This document shows, piece after piece, positions 9,773 through 18,091 of a stretch of DNA of 64,000 bases. This DNA is from an uncultured Bacteroidota bacterium (GTDB taxonomy: Bacteria; Bacteroidota; Bacteroidia; Flavobacteriales; Flavobacteriaceae). Position numbers and translations under genes: made by a program. The notes below the pieces were generated by a model, which searched no databases, was not told where the DNA came from, and saw only the letters and a program-made list of their open reading frames with translations. Each line of letters begins with the position of its first letter. Position 1 is the stretch's first letter. The stretch lies in assembly GCA_902560025.1 (NCBI GenBank), contig CACEKL010000002.1, forward strand, positions 27,357 to 91,356. The letters run 5' to 3'.

Positions 9773-12157
9773 TTAATTTCTTAATGGTTTTTTTGTCATC
9801 AGCATATGCTGAATTCTATCTAATGTTTTTTGATTTCCAAGTAGACTCATGAAGTTTTCTCTTTCAAGATCAAGAAGGTATTCTTCACTTACATTCTGAG
9901 AATACGTTAAATCTCCTCCACACATAACATAAGCTATTTTTCTGGATACTTCTACATCATAGTCAGACATGTAATTTCCAAGTCTGAATTCATTTATTGC
10001 AGAGTATAATGTTGATAATCCTGATCTTCCTAAAACTTCAATATCTTGCCTTGATGAAGGAGGTATATAACCTGTTTTTAGACTTAATACTTTTTCTTTC
10101 GCCATACTAATATTTCTCATACGATTCATACAAATAAAATCTCTCTCTGGAAGAAGATAATGAAGATCATAAGCCTCATGAGCTGACATGGATACTGATC
10201 CCATTGCGATTGATTTAAAATGATCAATTAATGATGGCATTTTTACATCTCCTGAATTAAATGAATCAGATGCCCTCATTGCCATTTCTTTTGTTCCACC
10301 TCCACCAGGTATAAGACCAACTCCAGCCTCAACAAGACCAATATATGACTCTGAAGCATGAATACCAGCATCACAATGTATTGAAACTTCAAGCCCTCCA
10401 CCCATAACAAATCCATGAGTTGCAGAAACAACAGGCACATTACATGTCCTCATCCTCATCAGTATCTTTTGGAATCCTACTAGAAACTTTTCTATTTCAT
10501 CAAAGTTCTTTTGCATAGCCATCATCCCCATATTCATAAGGTTAGCTCCAACAGAGAACTGTTTGTCATTATTACCTATTACTATACCATTCCAGCCATC
10601 TCTTTCAGCAATATCAATTGCCTCATTTATTCCTTTAGCTATTCCTTCCCCTATAGAGTTTCCTTTTGTCTGAAATTCAATACACATAACGCCATCTCCT
10701 ATGTCATGCACGGTACACTCTGGATTTCTTAAAATCTGTTTATTTTCTCTAAATGCATCGAGTATGTAATGATTCTCAGAACTAGGAACATTTATATATT
10801 TCTTAGAATTGACATCATAAAATTTCTTTTTCCCATCTTCAAATTTGTAGAATGATTCTGCTCCAGAGGCAGACATATCTGTAATCCAATTTGGAACTTC
10901 TTCACCACAGCTTTTTATCATTTCAATTCCAGTTTCAATTCCAAGATTATCCCATATTTCAAATGGACCATAGCTCCATGCGTACCCAGTTCTTATTGCG
11001 TCATCTATTTGATAATAATCATCTGCAATCTCTGGAATACTCATGGCAGAATATGACAGTATACATGAAAAATATTCTTTATAAAATTTGTTAACGTTTG
11101 AATCTCCCTCAACTAAAAACTTTAATCTTCTATCAAAAAGCTCTATAGATTTTGCTTCTTTAATTTCAGGTAAATTAGGTTTAATTGATTTTCTATATTC
11201 ATTTGTATCAAGATCAAGAGCCTTGATAACAGACCTACCGTTTTCATCTTTTTCTTTAGTTTTTTCATAGTAGCCTTTACCAGATTTGTTTCCGAAAAAC
11301 TTATTTTCAATTAAAAATTTGAAAGATTTATTTTCAGGTTGATCTTTTAGTTTGCTGTAAAATGTATCATCATTTACATTGTTTACTAAAAAGTTAGTCA
11401 CGTTGTCACTTGTATCAAGTCCTACCAAATCTTGTAATCTGAATGTTCCAGAATTAGGAAGACCTATAACACTACCTGTCATCAAATCAACTTCTTCAAT
11501 TTTAAAATTGTATTTTTCTGTTAACTGAGATGATTTGATACCACACATTACACCAATTCTATTTCCAATGAATCCAGGAGTATCTTTACAAAGTACTGTT
11601 TGCTTTCCAAGTATTACATCTCCAAATTCCATCAAAAATGAAACTAACTTAGGATCAGTTTTAGTTTGAGGAATAACTTCGAATAGTCTTAAATATCTTG
11701 GAGGATTGAAGAAATGCGTTCCACAAAACAATGATTTAAAGCTATCTGATCTTCCCTCGCACAAAAGAGAGATTGGAATACTAGAAGTATTAGAAGTTAC
11801 AAAAGCACCGTCAGACTTATATTTTTCAACCTTTTCAAAAATTGTTTTTTTAATTTCTAAATTTTCAACAACAACTTCAATAATCCAATCTGCATCTTTT
11901 ATTTTTTCAAAATCATCATCGAAATTACCTGTGGTTATTCTTGAAGCATATTCTTTTTTATAAAGTGGATTAGGCTTTGACTTAATTGCATTATTTAATG
12001 CATCATCGGCAACTATATTCCTATTTTTTATTGATTTGTCTTTGGGCTGAATGTCGAGCATTAAAACATCTATCCCAACATTTGCAAGATGACAAGCAAT
12101 TCCTGAACCCATTACTCCAGAACCAAGAACAGCGGCTTTTTTAACTTTAAAATTCAT
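9773..12157 (-). CDS. 3-hydroxyacyl-CoA dehydrogenase / enoyl-CoA hydratase fusion (FadN-like order)
   Basis: This 794-residue bifunctional protein carries out the hydration and NAD-dependent oxidation steps of beta-oxidation. The N-terminal Rossmann motif is KKAAVLGSGVMGSGIACHLA, followed by the hydroxyacyl-CoA dehydrogenase parts (SNTSSIPISLL, FCGTHFFNPPRYLRLFEVI, DTPGFIGNRIG). The crotonase domain is C-terminal, from about residue 490, with FSVGANL, THGFVMGGGLEVSIHCD and VGLIPGGGGTKEMAMRAS. The dehydrogenase-first order is that of Bacillus FadN and of most Bacteroidota, the reverse of enteric FadB. It is followed two bases later by the thiolase. The 69-base gap upstream is shared with the divergent SCP2 gene. 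Confidence 0.94.
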   Translation of the reverse strand: MNFKVKKAAVLGSGVMGSGIACHLANVGIDVLMLDIQPKDKSIKNRNIVADDALNNAIKSKPNPLYKKEYASRITTGNFDDDFEKIKDADWIIEVVVENLEIKKTIFEKVEKYKSDGAFVTSNTSSIPISLLCEGRSDSFKSLFCGTHFFNPPRYLRLFEVIPQTKTDPKLVSFLMEFGDVILGKQTVLCKDTPGFIGNRIGVMCGIKSSQLTEKYNFKIEEVDLMTGSVIGLPNSGTFRLQDLVGLDTSDNVTNFLVNNVNDDTFYSKLKDQPENKSFKFLIENKFFGNKSGKGYYEKTKEKDENGRSVIKALDLDTNEYRKSIKPNLPEIKEAKSIELFDRRLKFLVEGDSNVNKFYKEYFSCILSYSAMSIPEIADDYYQIDDAIRTGYAWSYGPFEIWDNLGIETGIEMIKSCGEEVPNWITDMSASGAESFYKFEDGKKKFYDVNSKKYINVPSSENHYILDAFRENKQILRNPECTVHDIGDGVMCIEFQTKGNSIGEGIAKGINEAIDIAERDGWNGIVIGNNDKQFSVGANLMNMGMMAMQKNFDEIEKFLVGFQKILMRMRTCNVPVVSATHGFVMGGGLEVSIHCDAGIHASESYIGLVEAGVGLIPGGGGTKEMAMRASDSFNSGDVKMPSLIDHFKSIAMGSVSMSAHEAYDLHYLLPERDFICMNRMRNISMAKEKVLSLKTGYIPPSSRQDIEVLGRSGLSTLYSAINEFRLGNYMSDYDVEVSRKIAYVMCGGDLTYSQNVSEEYLLDLERENFMSLLGNQKTLDRIQHMLMTKKPLRN

Positions 12158-12226
12158 TTTTTTATAATATCTGCTAATCTAAATAAATTATTTTAATTAC
12201 TAACTTTACAACATTAAGATATAACT

Positions 12227-12520
12227 ATGGACAAAGAAAACATACTTTCAAATTTTCAATCAAAAGCAAAAAATGCAGCTCCAATAGGAGGTATTATTAA
12301 GTTTGAGATTGATGGTAACTCTATCTGTATTGATGGGACTGGATCTGAAAATAAAATTTTATTAGAAGATATGGAGGCTGATTGTACTATTACTATGGCA
12401 GGTTCTTTAATGGAGGATCTTAAAAATGGTAAAGTGAATCCAATGATGGCAGTTATGAGTGGAAAACTCAAAATTAAGGGTGATCAGGGACTTGCAATGA
12501 AGCTTCAGGCTTTTATGTAA
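12227..12520 (+). CDS. SCP2 sterol-binding domain protein
   Basis: This is a 97-residue single-domain protein of the sterol carrier protein 2 family. The match rests on the pattern ILLEDMEADCTITMAG followed by SLMEDLKNGKVNPMMAVMSGKLKIKGDQGLAMKLQAFM, which is the conserved second half of the SCP2 fold (quoted whole motif condensed: KNGKVNPMMAVMSGKLKIKG). Such proteins bind acyl-CoAs or other lipids in a hydrophobic tunnel. It has no signal peptide, so it is cytoplasmic. It is divergent from the beta-oxidation operon with a shared 69-base gap, which supports a role in supplying or buffering acyl-CoA. A near-consensus promoter element, TAACTTTA, lies in that gap. Confidence 0.88.
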   Translation: MDKENILSNFQSKAKNAAPIGGIIKFEIDGNSICIDGTGSENKILLEDMEADCTITMAGSLMEDLKNGKVNPMMAVMSGKLKIKGDQGLAMKLQAFM

Positions 12521-12582
12521 ATTTTTTAAAATTTTGTTAACTGATTTAATTTTTTTTATACATTTATTTTACTAATTAACCA

Positions 12583-12783
12583 GTTATCGAAAAGATTAAC
12601 CAAAAAATCAACAGGTCTAAAGTAAACTACGCAATCACTTTGGCTAAATCCTTATCTTCAAAGGACTCACCATCTATTAATAAGATTTGGGAGTTGTGTG
12701 GCTTTAAATCAAAACTTGAATTTGAAAGAAATTTCATACGCATACATGGTGTTTCATTCAGAGAATATGTTGATAAGCTCTAG
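12583..12783 (+). pseudogene. Remnant of an AraC-type HTH regulator, no start codon
   Basis: A 66-codon open stretch between the SCP2 and phosphatase genes encodes the C-terminal half of an AraC-type double helix-turn-helix domain. It reads INRSKVNYAITLAKS, then SINKIWELCGFKSKLEFERNF, then IHGVSFREYVDKL before TAG, matching the usual pattern of an IN-x-x-R recognition helix, a GF-x-S-x-x-x-F-x-R-x-F segment and a G-x-S-x-x-EY end. A TAA sits two codons upstream of base 12583 and there is no ATG or GTG in frame; the only candidate is a TTG at codon 20, which would cut into the domain. I read it as the decayed 3' end of a regulator gene whose sensor part is gone. A tiny expressed protein cannot be excluded. 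Confidence 0.5.
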
Positions 12784-12813
12784 AATTAATTATCTCAAAT
12801 TATAATCTTTAAG

Positions 12814-12821
12814 TAAATTTG
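12814..12821 (+). promoter_or_regulatory. -7 promoter element for the LpxH-like gene
   Basis: TAAATTTG is an exact match to the Bacteroidota sigma-A -7 element TAnnTTTG. It ends only 7 bases before the GTG start at 12829, so the transcript would be leaderless or nearly so. No clear TTG was seen at the -33 position. Confidence 0.55.
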
Positions 12822-12828
12822 CAAACTA

Positions 12829-13668
12829 GTGAAACGTAATATAGACATACTAGTTATCTCCGATTTACACCTTGGAACCTATGGCTCTGAAGCTGATGAG
12901 GTTTTATCATATTTAAAAACAATTGATGCAAAAAAAATTGTAATCAATGGAGACTTTGTAGATATTTTATTATTCAATAAAAAGTATTGGCCAAACTCTC
13001 ATATGAAAGTTGTAAAATACTTTCTAGACCTAATATCTCAGGGTAAAGAAATCCACTATGTAGTTGGTAATCATGACGAGCTATTAAGGAAGTTTTTAAA
13101 TTATAAAATTCAAAACTTTCAAATTGTTAATCAAGTAGTATTAAATACTGATGAAGGAAAAGTCTGGATTTTTCATGGTGATGTTTTTGATTTTTCTATT
13201 CAAACACAATGGATAACTAAATTTGCAGGATTTGTTTATGACTATATGATAATGTTCAATAGTTGGCTTAATAAAAAAATAATGAAACCTCTTGGAGGTA
13301 AAAGATTAAATTTCTCTAAAGCTATTAAAGCTAACGTAAAAACTGCTGTCCAGTACTTTAGCAATTTTGAAAGAGTAGCTGCTGAAACAGCTCATAAAAA
13401 TGGATATAAATATGTGGTCTTGGGACATATTCATACTCCAAAAATTAAATCCTTTGATGTAGATGGTGATGAAATTATTTACATGAATTCAGGAGACTGG
13501 TTAGAGAGTTTATCATCTTTAGAATATGTAGATAATAAATGGTCTATATATAATCACACTCGAACTGAAGCTAATTTCAATAATGATGAAGGATCAAGAG
13601 TTGAGATGACAACTAAGGAGCTATACAAAGACATGATAGAAGAGTTTAAAATCCTTAAGGATAAATGA
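12829..13668 (+). CDS. UDP-2,3-diacylglucosamine diphosphatase-like metallophosphoesterase
   Basis: This 279-residue calcineurin-type phosphoesterase has all five metal-binding blocks: VISDLHLGTYG (about 9-19), INGDFVDI, VVGNHDELL, IFHGDVFDF and LGHIHTPKI. It resembles the LpxH-like proteins of Bacteroidota, which are annotated as UDP-2,3-diacylglucosamine hydrolases of lipid A synthesis, although it is longer than LpxH of E. coli (about 240 residues). The start is GTG at 12829, which puts the conserved first beta-strand right at the N-terminus. The stop overlaps the start of the glycosyltransferase gene by four bases (ATGA), which supports a role in cell-envelope lipid or glycan metabolism. 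Confidence 0.8.
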   Translation: MKRNIDILVISDLHLGTYGSEADEVLSYLKTIDAKKIVINGDFVDILLFNKKYWPNSHMKVVKYFLDLISQGKEIHYVVGNHDELLRKFLNYKIQNFQIVNQVVLNTDEGKVWIFHGDVFDFSIQTQWITKFAGFVYDYMIMFNSWLNKKIMKPLGGKRLNFSKAIKANVKTAVQYFSNFERVAAETAHKNGYKYVVLGHIHTPKIKSFDVDGDEIIYMNSGDWLESLSSLEYVDNKWSIYNHTRTEANFNNDEGSRVEMTTKELYKDMIEEFKILKDK

Positions 13669-14663
13669 AAATTCTATATGCAATACAAACTACAGGTAAC
13701 GGCCATTTAGCAAGAGCTCAAAATATTATTCCAAAAATAAAAGAAATAGCTGAACTTGAAATAATTACAAGTGGACCAAAAAATGATTTTTTACTAGAGG
13801 AAAAACCCATCAAACATTTTACAGGTGTTACTTTTTTCTATACCGATAATGGATCAGTTAATTGGCTGAAAACTGTTTTTTTAAATAATTATTTTAGATT
13901 ATTAAAGGAGATTTTATCATGCCCAGTAAAAAAATATGATTTAATAATAAATGATTTTGAGCCAGTTTCTGCATGGTCTGCAAAATTTAATAATGTGAAG
14001 TGTTTTGAATTAACGAATCAATATTCGATGAGTCTTAAGAATACTCCTAGACCAAAGACTTACAATAGACTTGTATTATGGGCAATTAATTATATAATAC
14101 CTACTAAACTTGGATATGGATATCATTACAAAAAATATACAGATAGAATTTTTTTTCCAATAATTAGAAATAAAATTAGAGATTTGAAAGTAACAAATAG
14201 TGATGAAATAATTGTCTACTTACCCACCTACTCTCCTTCAAATTTAATTGAGATTATTAATCAATTACCTATTAGGAAAACTTGGACAATTTTTTCTCTT
14301 GATGCAGACAAAAGAGAAACAATATCTGGTGTAAATGTTGAACCTCTTTCCGAAGATTTATTTTTGAATAAATTTGCTTCTTGTTATGGAATTGTATGTG
14401 CTGGTGGATTTGCTACAACCTCAGAAGCAATATTTCTTGGTAAGCCTATGATTGTTGTTCCTGTTGAAGGTCAAATAGAGCAGCAGTTTAATGCTGCTGC
14501 ACTAAAAAAAGAAGGAGTAACAGTAATTGATAGGTTCTCAAAAAAAAATATAGATACTATATCTGATTGGATTGAGTCCCCAAAAGTGTTAGAAATAAAA
14601 TACAAAGATGAATCCAAAAAAATAATTGAAACAATTGTAAACGACTACTCAAACTTAAACTAA
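13665..14663 (+). CDS. Glycosyltransferase, GT-B type (MurG/GT28-like)
   Basis: This 332-residue protein starts with the glycine-rich GT-B motif YAIQTTGNGHLARAQNIIPK, the loop that in MurG-like enzymes touches the nucleotide-sugar and acceptor. The C-terminal donor-binding half has VCAGGFATTSEAIFLGKPM followed by PVEGQIEQQFNAAALKKEGV, which is the usual GT28-like pattern. It has no signal peptide and no clear membrane span, so it probably works on the cytoplasmic face of the inner membrane. It is co-transcribed with the LpxH-like phosphatase through an ATGA overlap. The sugar and acceptor are not predictable from sequence alone. Confidence 0.82.
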   Translation: MKILYAIQTTGNGHLARAQNIIPKIKEIAELEIITSGPKNDFLLEEKPIKHFTGVTFFYTDNGSVNWLKTVFLNNYFRLLKEILSCPVKKYDLIINDFEPVSAWSAKFNNVKCFELTNQYSMSLKNTPRPKTYNRLVLWAINYIIPTKLGYGYHYKKYTDRIFFPIIRNKIRDLKVTNSDEIIVYLPTYSPSNLIEIINQLPIRKTWTIFSLDADKRETISGVNVEPLSEDLFLNKFASCYGIVCAGGFATTSEAIFLGKPMIVVPVEGQIEQQFNAAALKKEGVTVIDRFSKKNIDTISDWIESPKVLEIKYKDESKKIIETIVNDYSNLN

Positions 14664-14670
14664 ACCTACC

Positions 14671-15228
14671 ATGGAAAATGAACTAGATAATTTAAAGTTT
14701 CCTATTGGAAAATATAAAGCCATACTTGATTTTAACTTTTCAAAAACTGTTGAAGATATAAAAACACTAGAGTCATTTGCTGGTGATCTTAGAGAATCTG
14801 TAAAAGGGCTTGACAAGACTGATTTTAAAAAGTCTTATAGAGATGGAGGAATGAATATTGCTCAAATTATACACCATTTTTGTGATACACACACATATGC
14901 GTTCTTAAGAACAAAACATACATTACTAGAAGAAAATCCTAGCGTTAAAATGTATGAAGTGTCTGAATTTTTAACAACCCCTGACTCTAATGTATTAGAT
15001 GTAAAAGATAGCCTAAATGTGATTGAAGGAATTCATGCTAAATGGGTAAGCCTTCTAAAGACATTATCAGAAGAAGATTTCAAAAAAACTTACTATCACT
15101 CATCCAGAGATAAAAATATAATTCTTCATGAGCATGTTGGGATGTATGCATGGCATACTAAACATCATATTGAGCACATTAAAATGGCTAAAAAGAATAT
15201 TAAACAAAAAGGAAAAAGAGCAAAATAA
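14671..15228 (+). CDS. YfiT/BstA-like DinB-fold metal-dependent protein
   Basis: This 185-residue protein belongs to the YfiT (DinB-like) family. The start, LKFPIGKYK, is the family N-terminus. The three metal-ligand histidines are expected from IAQIIHHFCDTHTYAFLR (about 65-82) and from the C-terminal AWHTKHHIEHIKMAKK. In Bacillus, relatives are bacillithiol S-transferases (BstA) that use Zn or Ni; Bacteroidota homologues are usually called putative metal-dependent hydrolases. The reaction here is unknown. It starts seven bases after the glycosyltransferase stop and is followed after three bases by the PepSY-type gene, so all four genes from 12829 are probably one operon. Confidence 0.83.
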   Translation: MENELDNLKFPIGKYKAILDFNFSKTVEDIKTLESFAGDLRESVKGLDKTDFKKSYRDGGMNIAQIIHHFCDTHTYAFLRTKHTLLEENPSVKMYEVSEFLTTPDSNVLDVKDSLNVIEGIHAKWVSLLKTLSEEDFKKTYYHSSRDKNIILHEHVGMYAWHTKHHIEHIKMAKKNIKQKGKRAK

Positions 15229-15231
15229 AAT

Positions 15232-15780
15232 ATGAGTTCTAAAACAGTAATTTTTACTAGATTATACAGAAAGCTACACAGAAATGTTGGGATTATTTTT
15301 ATTGGTTTTTTTCTACTAATATCAATAAGCGGTTTTCTTCTTGGATTAAAAGACGAGCTAGGGTTAAAGCCTGAAACTAAATCGACTAATTCTATTAATC
15401 AGAGCAGCTGGATTTCAATACAAAGTTTAGACTCAATTGCTAGAACCTTTGCAAGTGATGAACTTAAAATAGACTCTGAAATTGACAGAATAGACATAAG
15501 GCCAGACAAAGGGATTGCTAAGATTTTGTTTAAAAACAATTTTCAAGAGCTTCAGTTAGATCTAGAAAGTGGTGAAATTTTATCTGTAGAAAAAAGAGCA
15601 GATAATTTTATTGAAAGATTACATGATGGCTCTATAATTGATTTCTATTTTACAGAAAACAATATTTCAACAATTACATATGTTAGTATTATATCATTAA
15701 GCTTAGTCTTTATGATATATAGTGGGTATTTATTATGGGCTAATCCAAGAAAGATTAGACGAAATAAAAAAGCCCCCTAA
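15232..15780 (+). CDS. PepSY-associated transmembrane protein
   Basis: This 182-residue inner-membrane protein has an N-terminal KLHRNVGIIFIGFFLLISIS segment (first span, about 18-38, with the typical LH-R motif) and a second span at about 148-168 before a basic cytoplasmic tail. The loop between them lies in the periplasm and contains a degenerate PepSY unit (ELQLDLESGEILSVEKRADN). Proteins of this type are often linked to iron or heme reduction (PepSY_TM), but this one is much shorter and has only two spans, so function is open. The TAA stop lies in the loop of a transcription terminator. Confidence 0.7.
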   Translation: MSSKTVIFTRLYRKLHRNVGIIFIGFFLLISISGFLLGLKDELGLKPETKSTNSINQSSWISIQSLDSIARTFASDELKIDSEIDRIDIRPDKGIAKILFKNNFQELQLDLESGEILSVEKRADNFIERLHDGSIIDFYFTENNISTITYVSIISLSLVFMIYSGYLLWANPRKIRRNKKAP

Positions 15781-15792
15781 AAGGAGGCTTTT
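15768..15792. terminator. Bidirectional rho-independent terminator
   Basis: The arm AAAAGCCCCC (15768-15777) pairs with GGAGGCTTTT (15783-15792) through ten base pairs, one of them G-U, around a TAAAA loop. It stands between two convergent units: the plus-strand operon ending at 15780, whose stop codon is the loop, and the tRNA-Gly/tRNA-Leu pair read on the minus strand. The U-tract is stronger on the minus strand. Confidence 0.85.
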
Positions 15793-15795
15793 CTG

Positions 15796-15881
15796 TACTC
15801 GAGGCGGGACTTGAACCCGCACGAACATTACTGCTCATTGGATTTTAAGTCCAACGTGTCTACCAATTCCACCACTCGAGC
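15796..15881 (-). tRNA. tRNA-Leu (anticodon UAA)
   Basis: This 86-base gene folds as a class II tRNA with a long variable arm. The acceptor stem pairs GCTCGAG with CTCGAGT and has discriminator base A. The anticodon stem-loop reads TTGGACTTAAAATCCAA, giving TAA for leucine codon UUA. The T-arm contains GGGTTCAAGTCCC. The 3' CCA is not encoded. It lies four bases downstream of tRNA-Gly on the same strand, so the two are probably co-transcribed. Confidence 0.96.
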
Positions 15882-15885
15882 GTTG

Positions 15886-15958
15886 AGCGAAAGACGGGAT
15901 TCGAACCCGCGACCCTCACCTTGGCAAGGTGATGCTCTACCAGCTGAGCTACTTTCGC
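15886..15958 (-). tRNA. tRNA-Gly (anticodon GCC)
   Basis: This 73-base gene has the acceptor stem GCGAAAG paired with CTTTCGC and discriminator T. The D-arm contains AGCTCAGCTGGTAGAGC, the anticodon loop is CTTGCCAAG with anticodon GCC, and the T-arm is CGGGTTCGAATCCCG. CCA is not encoded. It is the first gene of the tRNA-Gly/tRNA-Leu pair. Confidence 0.96.
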
Positions 15959-15966
15959 AGAGAATG

Positions 15967-15974
15967 CAAATTTA
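15967..15974 (-). promoter_or_regulatory. -7 promoter element of the tRNA-Gly/tRNA-Leu unit
   Basis: Read on the minus strand this is TAAATTTG, an exact TAnnTTTG element, eight bases upstream of the mature 5' end of tRNA-Gly. A matching -33 TTG was not found at 19-21 bases. Confidence 0.6.
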
Positions 15975-16008
15975 TAATAATTTAACTTATATGAGAAGTA
16001 TAAATAAA

Positions 16009-16740
16009 TTAATCTTTACCAATTTCTGTCTTAGAAAGTGCAAGAGCAGTTTGATACTCATTTTTTTGATCATTTAGGAATCTGGTATACATTCCAACAT
16101 ATATTCTTGACTGAGATAATGCTCCATATAACTCATTTGAAAGATAATACTGTCTATTGAATCTGTATCTAGTTAGTTCTTGTTGACCATAAATTTCACC
16201 ATCGTAAGAGTTATAATTAAATTGTATTCTAAAGTTACCCATAATTTGTCTTCTCCAAAGCAAATTGAAGTTATCTATCTCTGTTGAAGTTGCATAGTTT
16301 CTCTCCTTTTTATGAGTATACATATTTAAAAGAAGTGACTTTAACTCTTCATTTTCTATAAGATTAAATGTACCATTTGCAATTAACTGATTAAAAATAC
16401 CATCTTGAGGAAAAAAAGAAGTTCCAATTTGAATTTGAAGAAGTATCTCTGCTACCTCGCGATCAGAAAGTAGTGTATGATTATTATTTATATCATCTAA
16501 AAGTTTTATCAAGTTCTTGTCTGATTTATCTAGACCTTCAAGGATGATTTCAATTTGGTTAATATCACCTTCTAATGTTTTAGTTAGATCAGTTAATAAA
16601 TAATTCTTTTCCTGTTTTGTAATATTAACCTGTCTTCTTTGTTCAAGATAAAATGATAGGAGTACACTTAGAATAATAACAATTGCTTGTACAATATTAT
16701 TTCTAAGAAATGATTTAAATGTATTGGTTGTTTTGGTCAT
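16009..16740 (-). CDS. DUF6090 family membrane-anchored protein
   Basis: This 243-residue protein has a short basic N-terminus and a single membrane span at about residues 14-29 (NIVQAIVIILSVLLSFYLEQ), directly followed by QRRQVNITKQEKNYL, the hallmark of the DUF6090 family common in marine Flavobacteriia. The rest is predicted to be soluble and largely helical. The function of the family is unknown. It follows the lipoprotein gene by 18 bases on the same strand, so it may be the last gene of the mutS-smr-lipoprotein unit. Confidence 0.78.
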   Translation of the reverse strand: MTKTTNTFKSFLRNNIVQAIVIILSVLLSFYLEQRRQVNITKQEKNYLLTDLTKTLEGDINQIEIILEGLDKSDKNLIKLLDDINNNHTLLSDREVAEILLQIQIGTSFFPQDGIFNQLIANGTFNLIENEELKSLLLNMYTHKKERNYATSTEIDNFNLLWRRQIMGNFRIQFNYNSYDGEIYGQQELTRYRFNRQYYLSNELYGALSQSRIYVGMYTRFLNDQKNEYQTALALSKTEIGKD

Positions 16741-16758
16741 ACTTAAAAGTATAAAAGT

Positions 16759-17877
16759 TTATTTATATATGGATAAATCTAAATTTAGTGAATCAAAATA
16801 TTTAAACCTATTTAAACAAATTGAAAGAATTGTGTCTCTTAATGAACTTGTTATTCTTTCAGGGAAATATTTAACTGCAATATATGCTTGAAAGGTCTCT
16901 GCAACATCTTCTGAATCTGGGTTATCTTTTGCATATGTTGATAGATAATTTCCATCTAGGTTAACAGCATCAGTCCAGCCTTGCTGACCATAAACATATG
17001 GATCAATTGACAGATGTGCAGCTTCATGGATAAATAACTCTTCAGTTCTATCTCCATCTGGCCTTGTCTCTACAGTATTATTTAACCAATCAGTATGAAA
17101 TGTAATATTTGCATAAGAAAGATCATCAGATCTTTGTGCAGACGCAACTTCCTCACCTTTTAAAAATTCAATTGATTTAATATTTTTTCTTAGTTCTTTT
17201 CCAAGTTGGCCCATCAAGGGAGCATATTTTTGTTCTAAGTTTGATGCTTCTTCTTGAGTAAACTCAGAATATATTTCAAAATCAACAGAAAGACCATCAC
17301 CAAAGTTTACCTTATATACATGAGCTGGGTAAGTTATAAAATCAGGAATAGATTTATCATAAAATAGCCTATCCAAAATTCCTTGGTATGCAGATGATGA
17401 ATATACAGTATAGTCAGAGGATTTTATTAAGTCTGGAAGATCCCACATAGTACCTAAAAATGGTGGATCAAGAATTTCAACATAATTAAAAAGGTAGACT
17501 CCATCTTCAGCGCTTTGAGATCGAATTAGGTATAATTGATCCTGAAGGTCATTTAATTGAATCGTTAAGTTATTATTGTCTGTCTCAAAAATTTCATTTG
17601 ACTCAGTTAGAATCTCAATTTGATTTATATAATCTTCAATTTGGCTTTGAAAACCATTAATTTGAAAATTTAGTTCATTGATTTGTCCTGATTGGATATT
17701 GTTTTGAGAGATTAATTGGTTTATTTGAAAAGCGTAATCATTAATCTGGGAATTTAGCTGCGAAATATTAGCTTGAAGATCAAGTATAGTTTGATTAAGC
17801 TGATTTATCTCATCTTGTTTTGAACATGAGTTAATAATTAGAAAGAAAATAAAAATTAAAAATTTATAATTTTTCAT
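16759..17877 (-). CDS. Coiled-coil lipoprotein with HExxH metallopeptidase-like domain
   Basis: This 372-residue lipoprotein has a signal peptide with lipobox IINSC (Cys18). Residues 22-118 form a long coiled coil of repeated QIN/LN-x-QI heptads rich in Gln and Asn. The C-terminal domain (about 130-372) contains LFIHEAAHLSID, an HExxH zinc-site motif at 284-288, and downstream SEDVAETFQAYIAVKYFPE, whose Glu323 or Glu327 could be the third ligand, as in gluzincin peptidases. I therefore suggest a surface or periplasmic zinc peptidase held away from the membrane by the coil. I do not recognise the family. The start codon overlaps the Smr gene by 14 bases. Confidence 0.7.
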   Translation of the reverse strand: MKNYKFLIFIFFLIINSCSKQDEINQLNQTILDLQANISQLNSQINDYAFQINQLISQNNIQSGQINELNFQINGFQSQIEDYINQIEILTESNEIFETDNNNLTIQLNDLQDQLYLIRSQSAEDGVYLFNYVEILDPPFLGTMWDLPDLIKSSDYTVYSSSAYQGILDRLFYDKSIPDFITYPAHVYKVNFGDGLSVDFEIYSEFTQEEASNLEQKYAPLMGQLGKELRKNIKSIEFLKGEEVASAQRSDDLSYANITFHTDWLNNTVETRPDGDRTEELFIHEAAHLSIDPYVYGQQGWTDAVNLDGNYLSTYAKDNPDSEDVAETFQAYIAVKYFPERITSSLRDTILSICLNRFKYFDSLNLDLSIYK

Positions 17878-18091
17878 ATTGTATGATCATTTCTCCTGGA
17901 TTGTGTGGGGGAATATAATAAGAGAACCCATGTCTATTGCATATTTGATCAATTATTTTCTTCTGCATAACTGGTGAATTTCCTGTTATCACTTTAAGGC
18001 TCACACTACCCTTAGTTGAATTTAAGAGCATGTACTCTTCAATTAATTCCAGTCCCTCTGGGTGAGTTTTTCCGTGTAAATCAATCTCCAT
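17864..18091 (-). CDS. Stand-alone Smr (small MutS-related) domain protein
   Basis: This 75-residue protein is an isolated Smr domain. The N-terminal EIDLHGKTHPEGLELIEEYM is the conserved LDLHG motif with the following helix, and VITGNSPVMQKKIIDQ corresponds to the loop that in other Smr proteins reads HGxG; here it is TGNS. Smr domains nick or bind branched DNA or cut RNA and are found at the C-terminus of MutS2. The gene overlaps the 3' end of mutS by 11 bases and the lipoprotein gene by 14. Close coupling to mutS suggests, but does not prove, a shared role. Confidence 0.82.
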   Translation of the reverse strand: MEIDLHGKTHPEGLELIEEYMLLNSTKGSVSLKVITGNSPVMQKKIIDQICNRHGFSYYIPPHNPGEMIIQYEKL

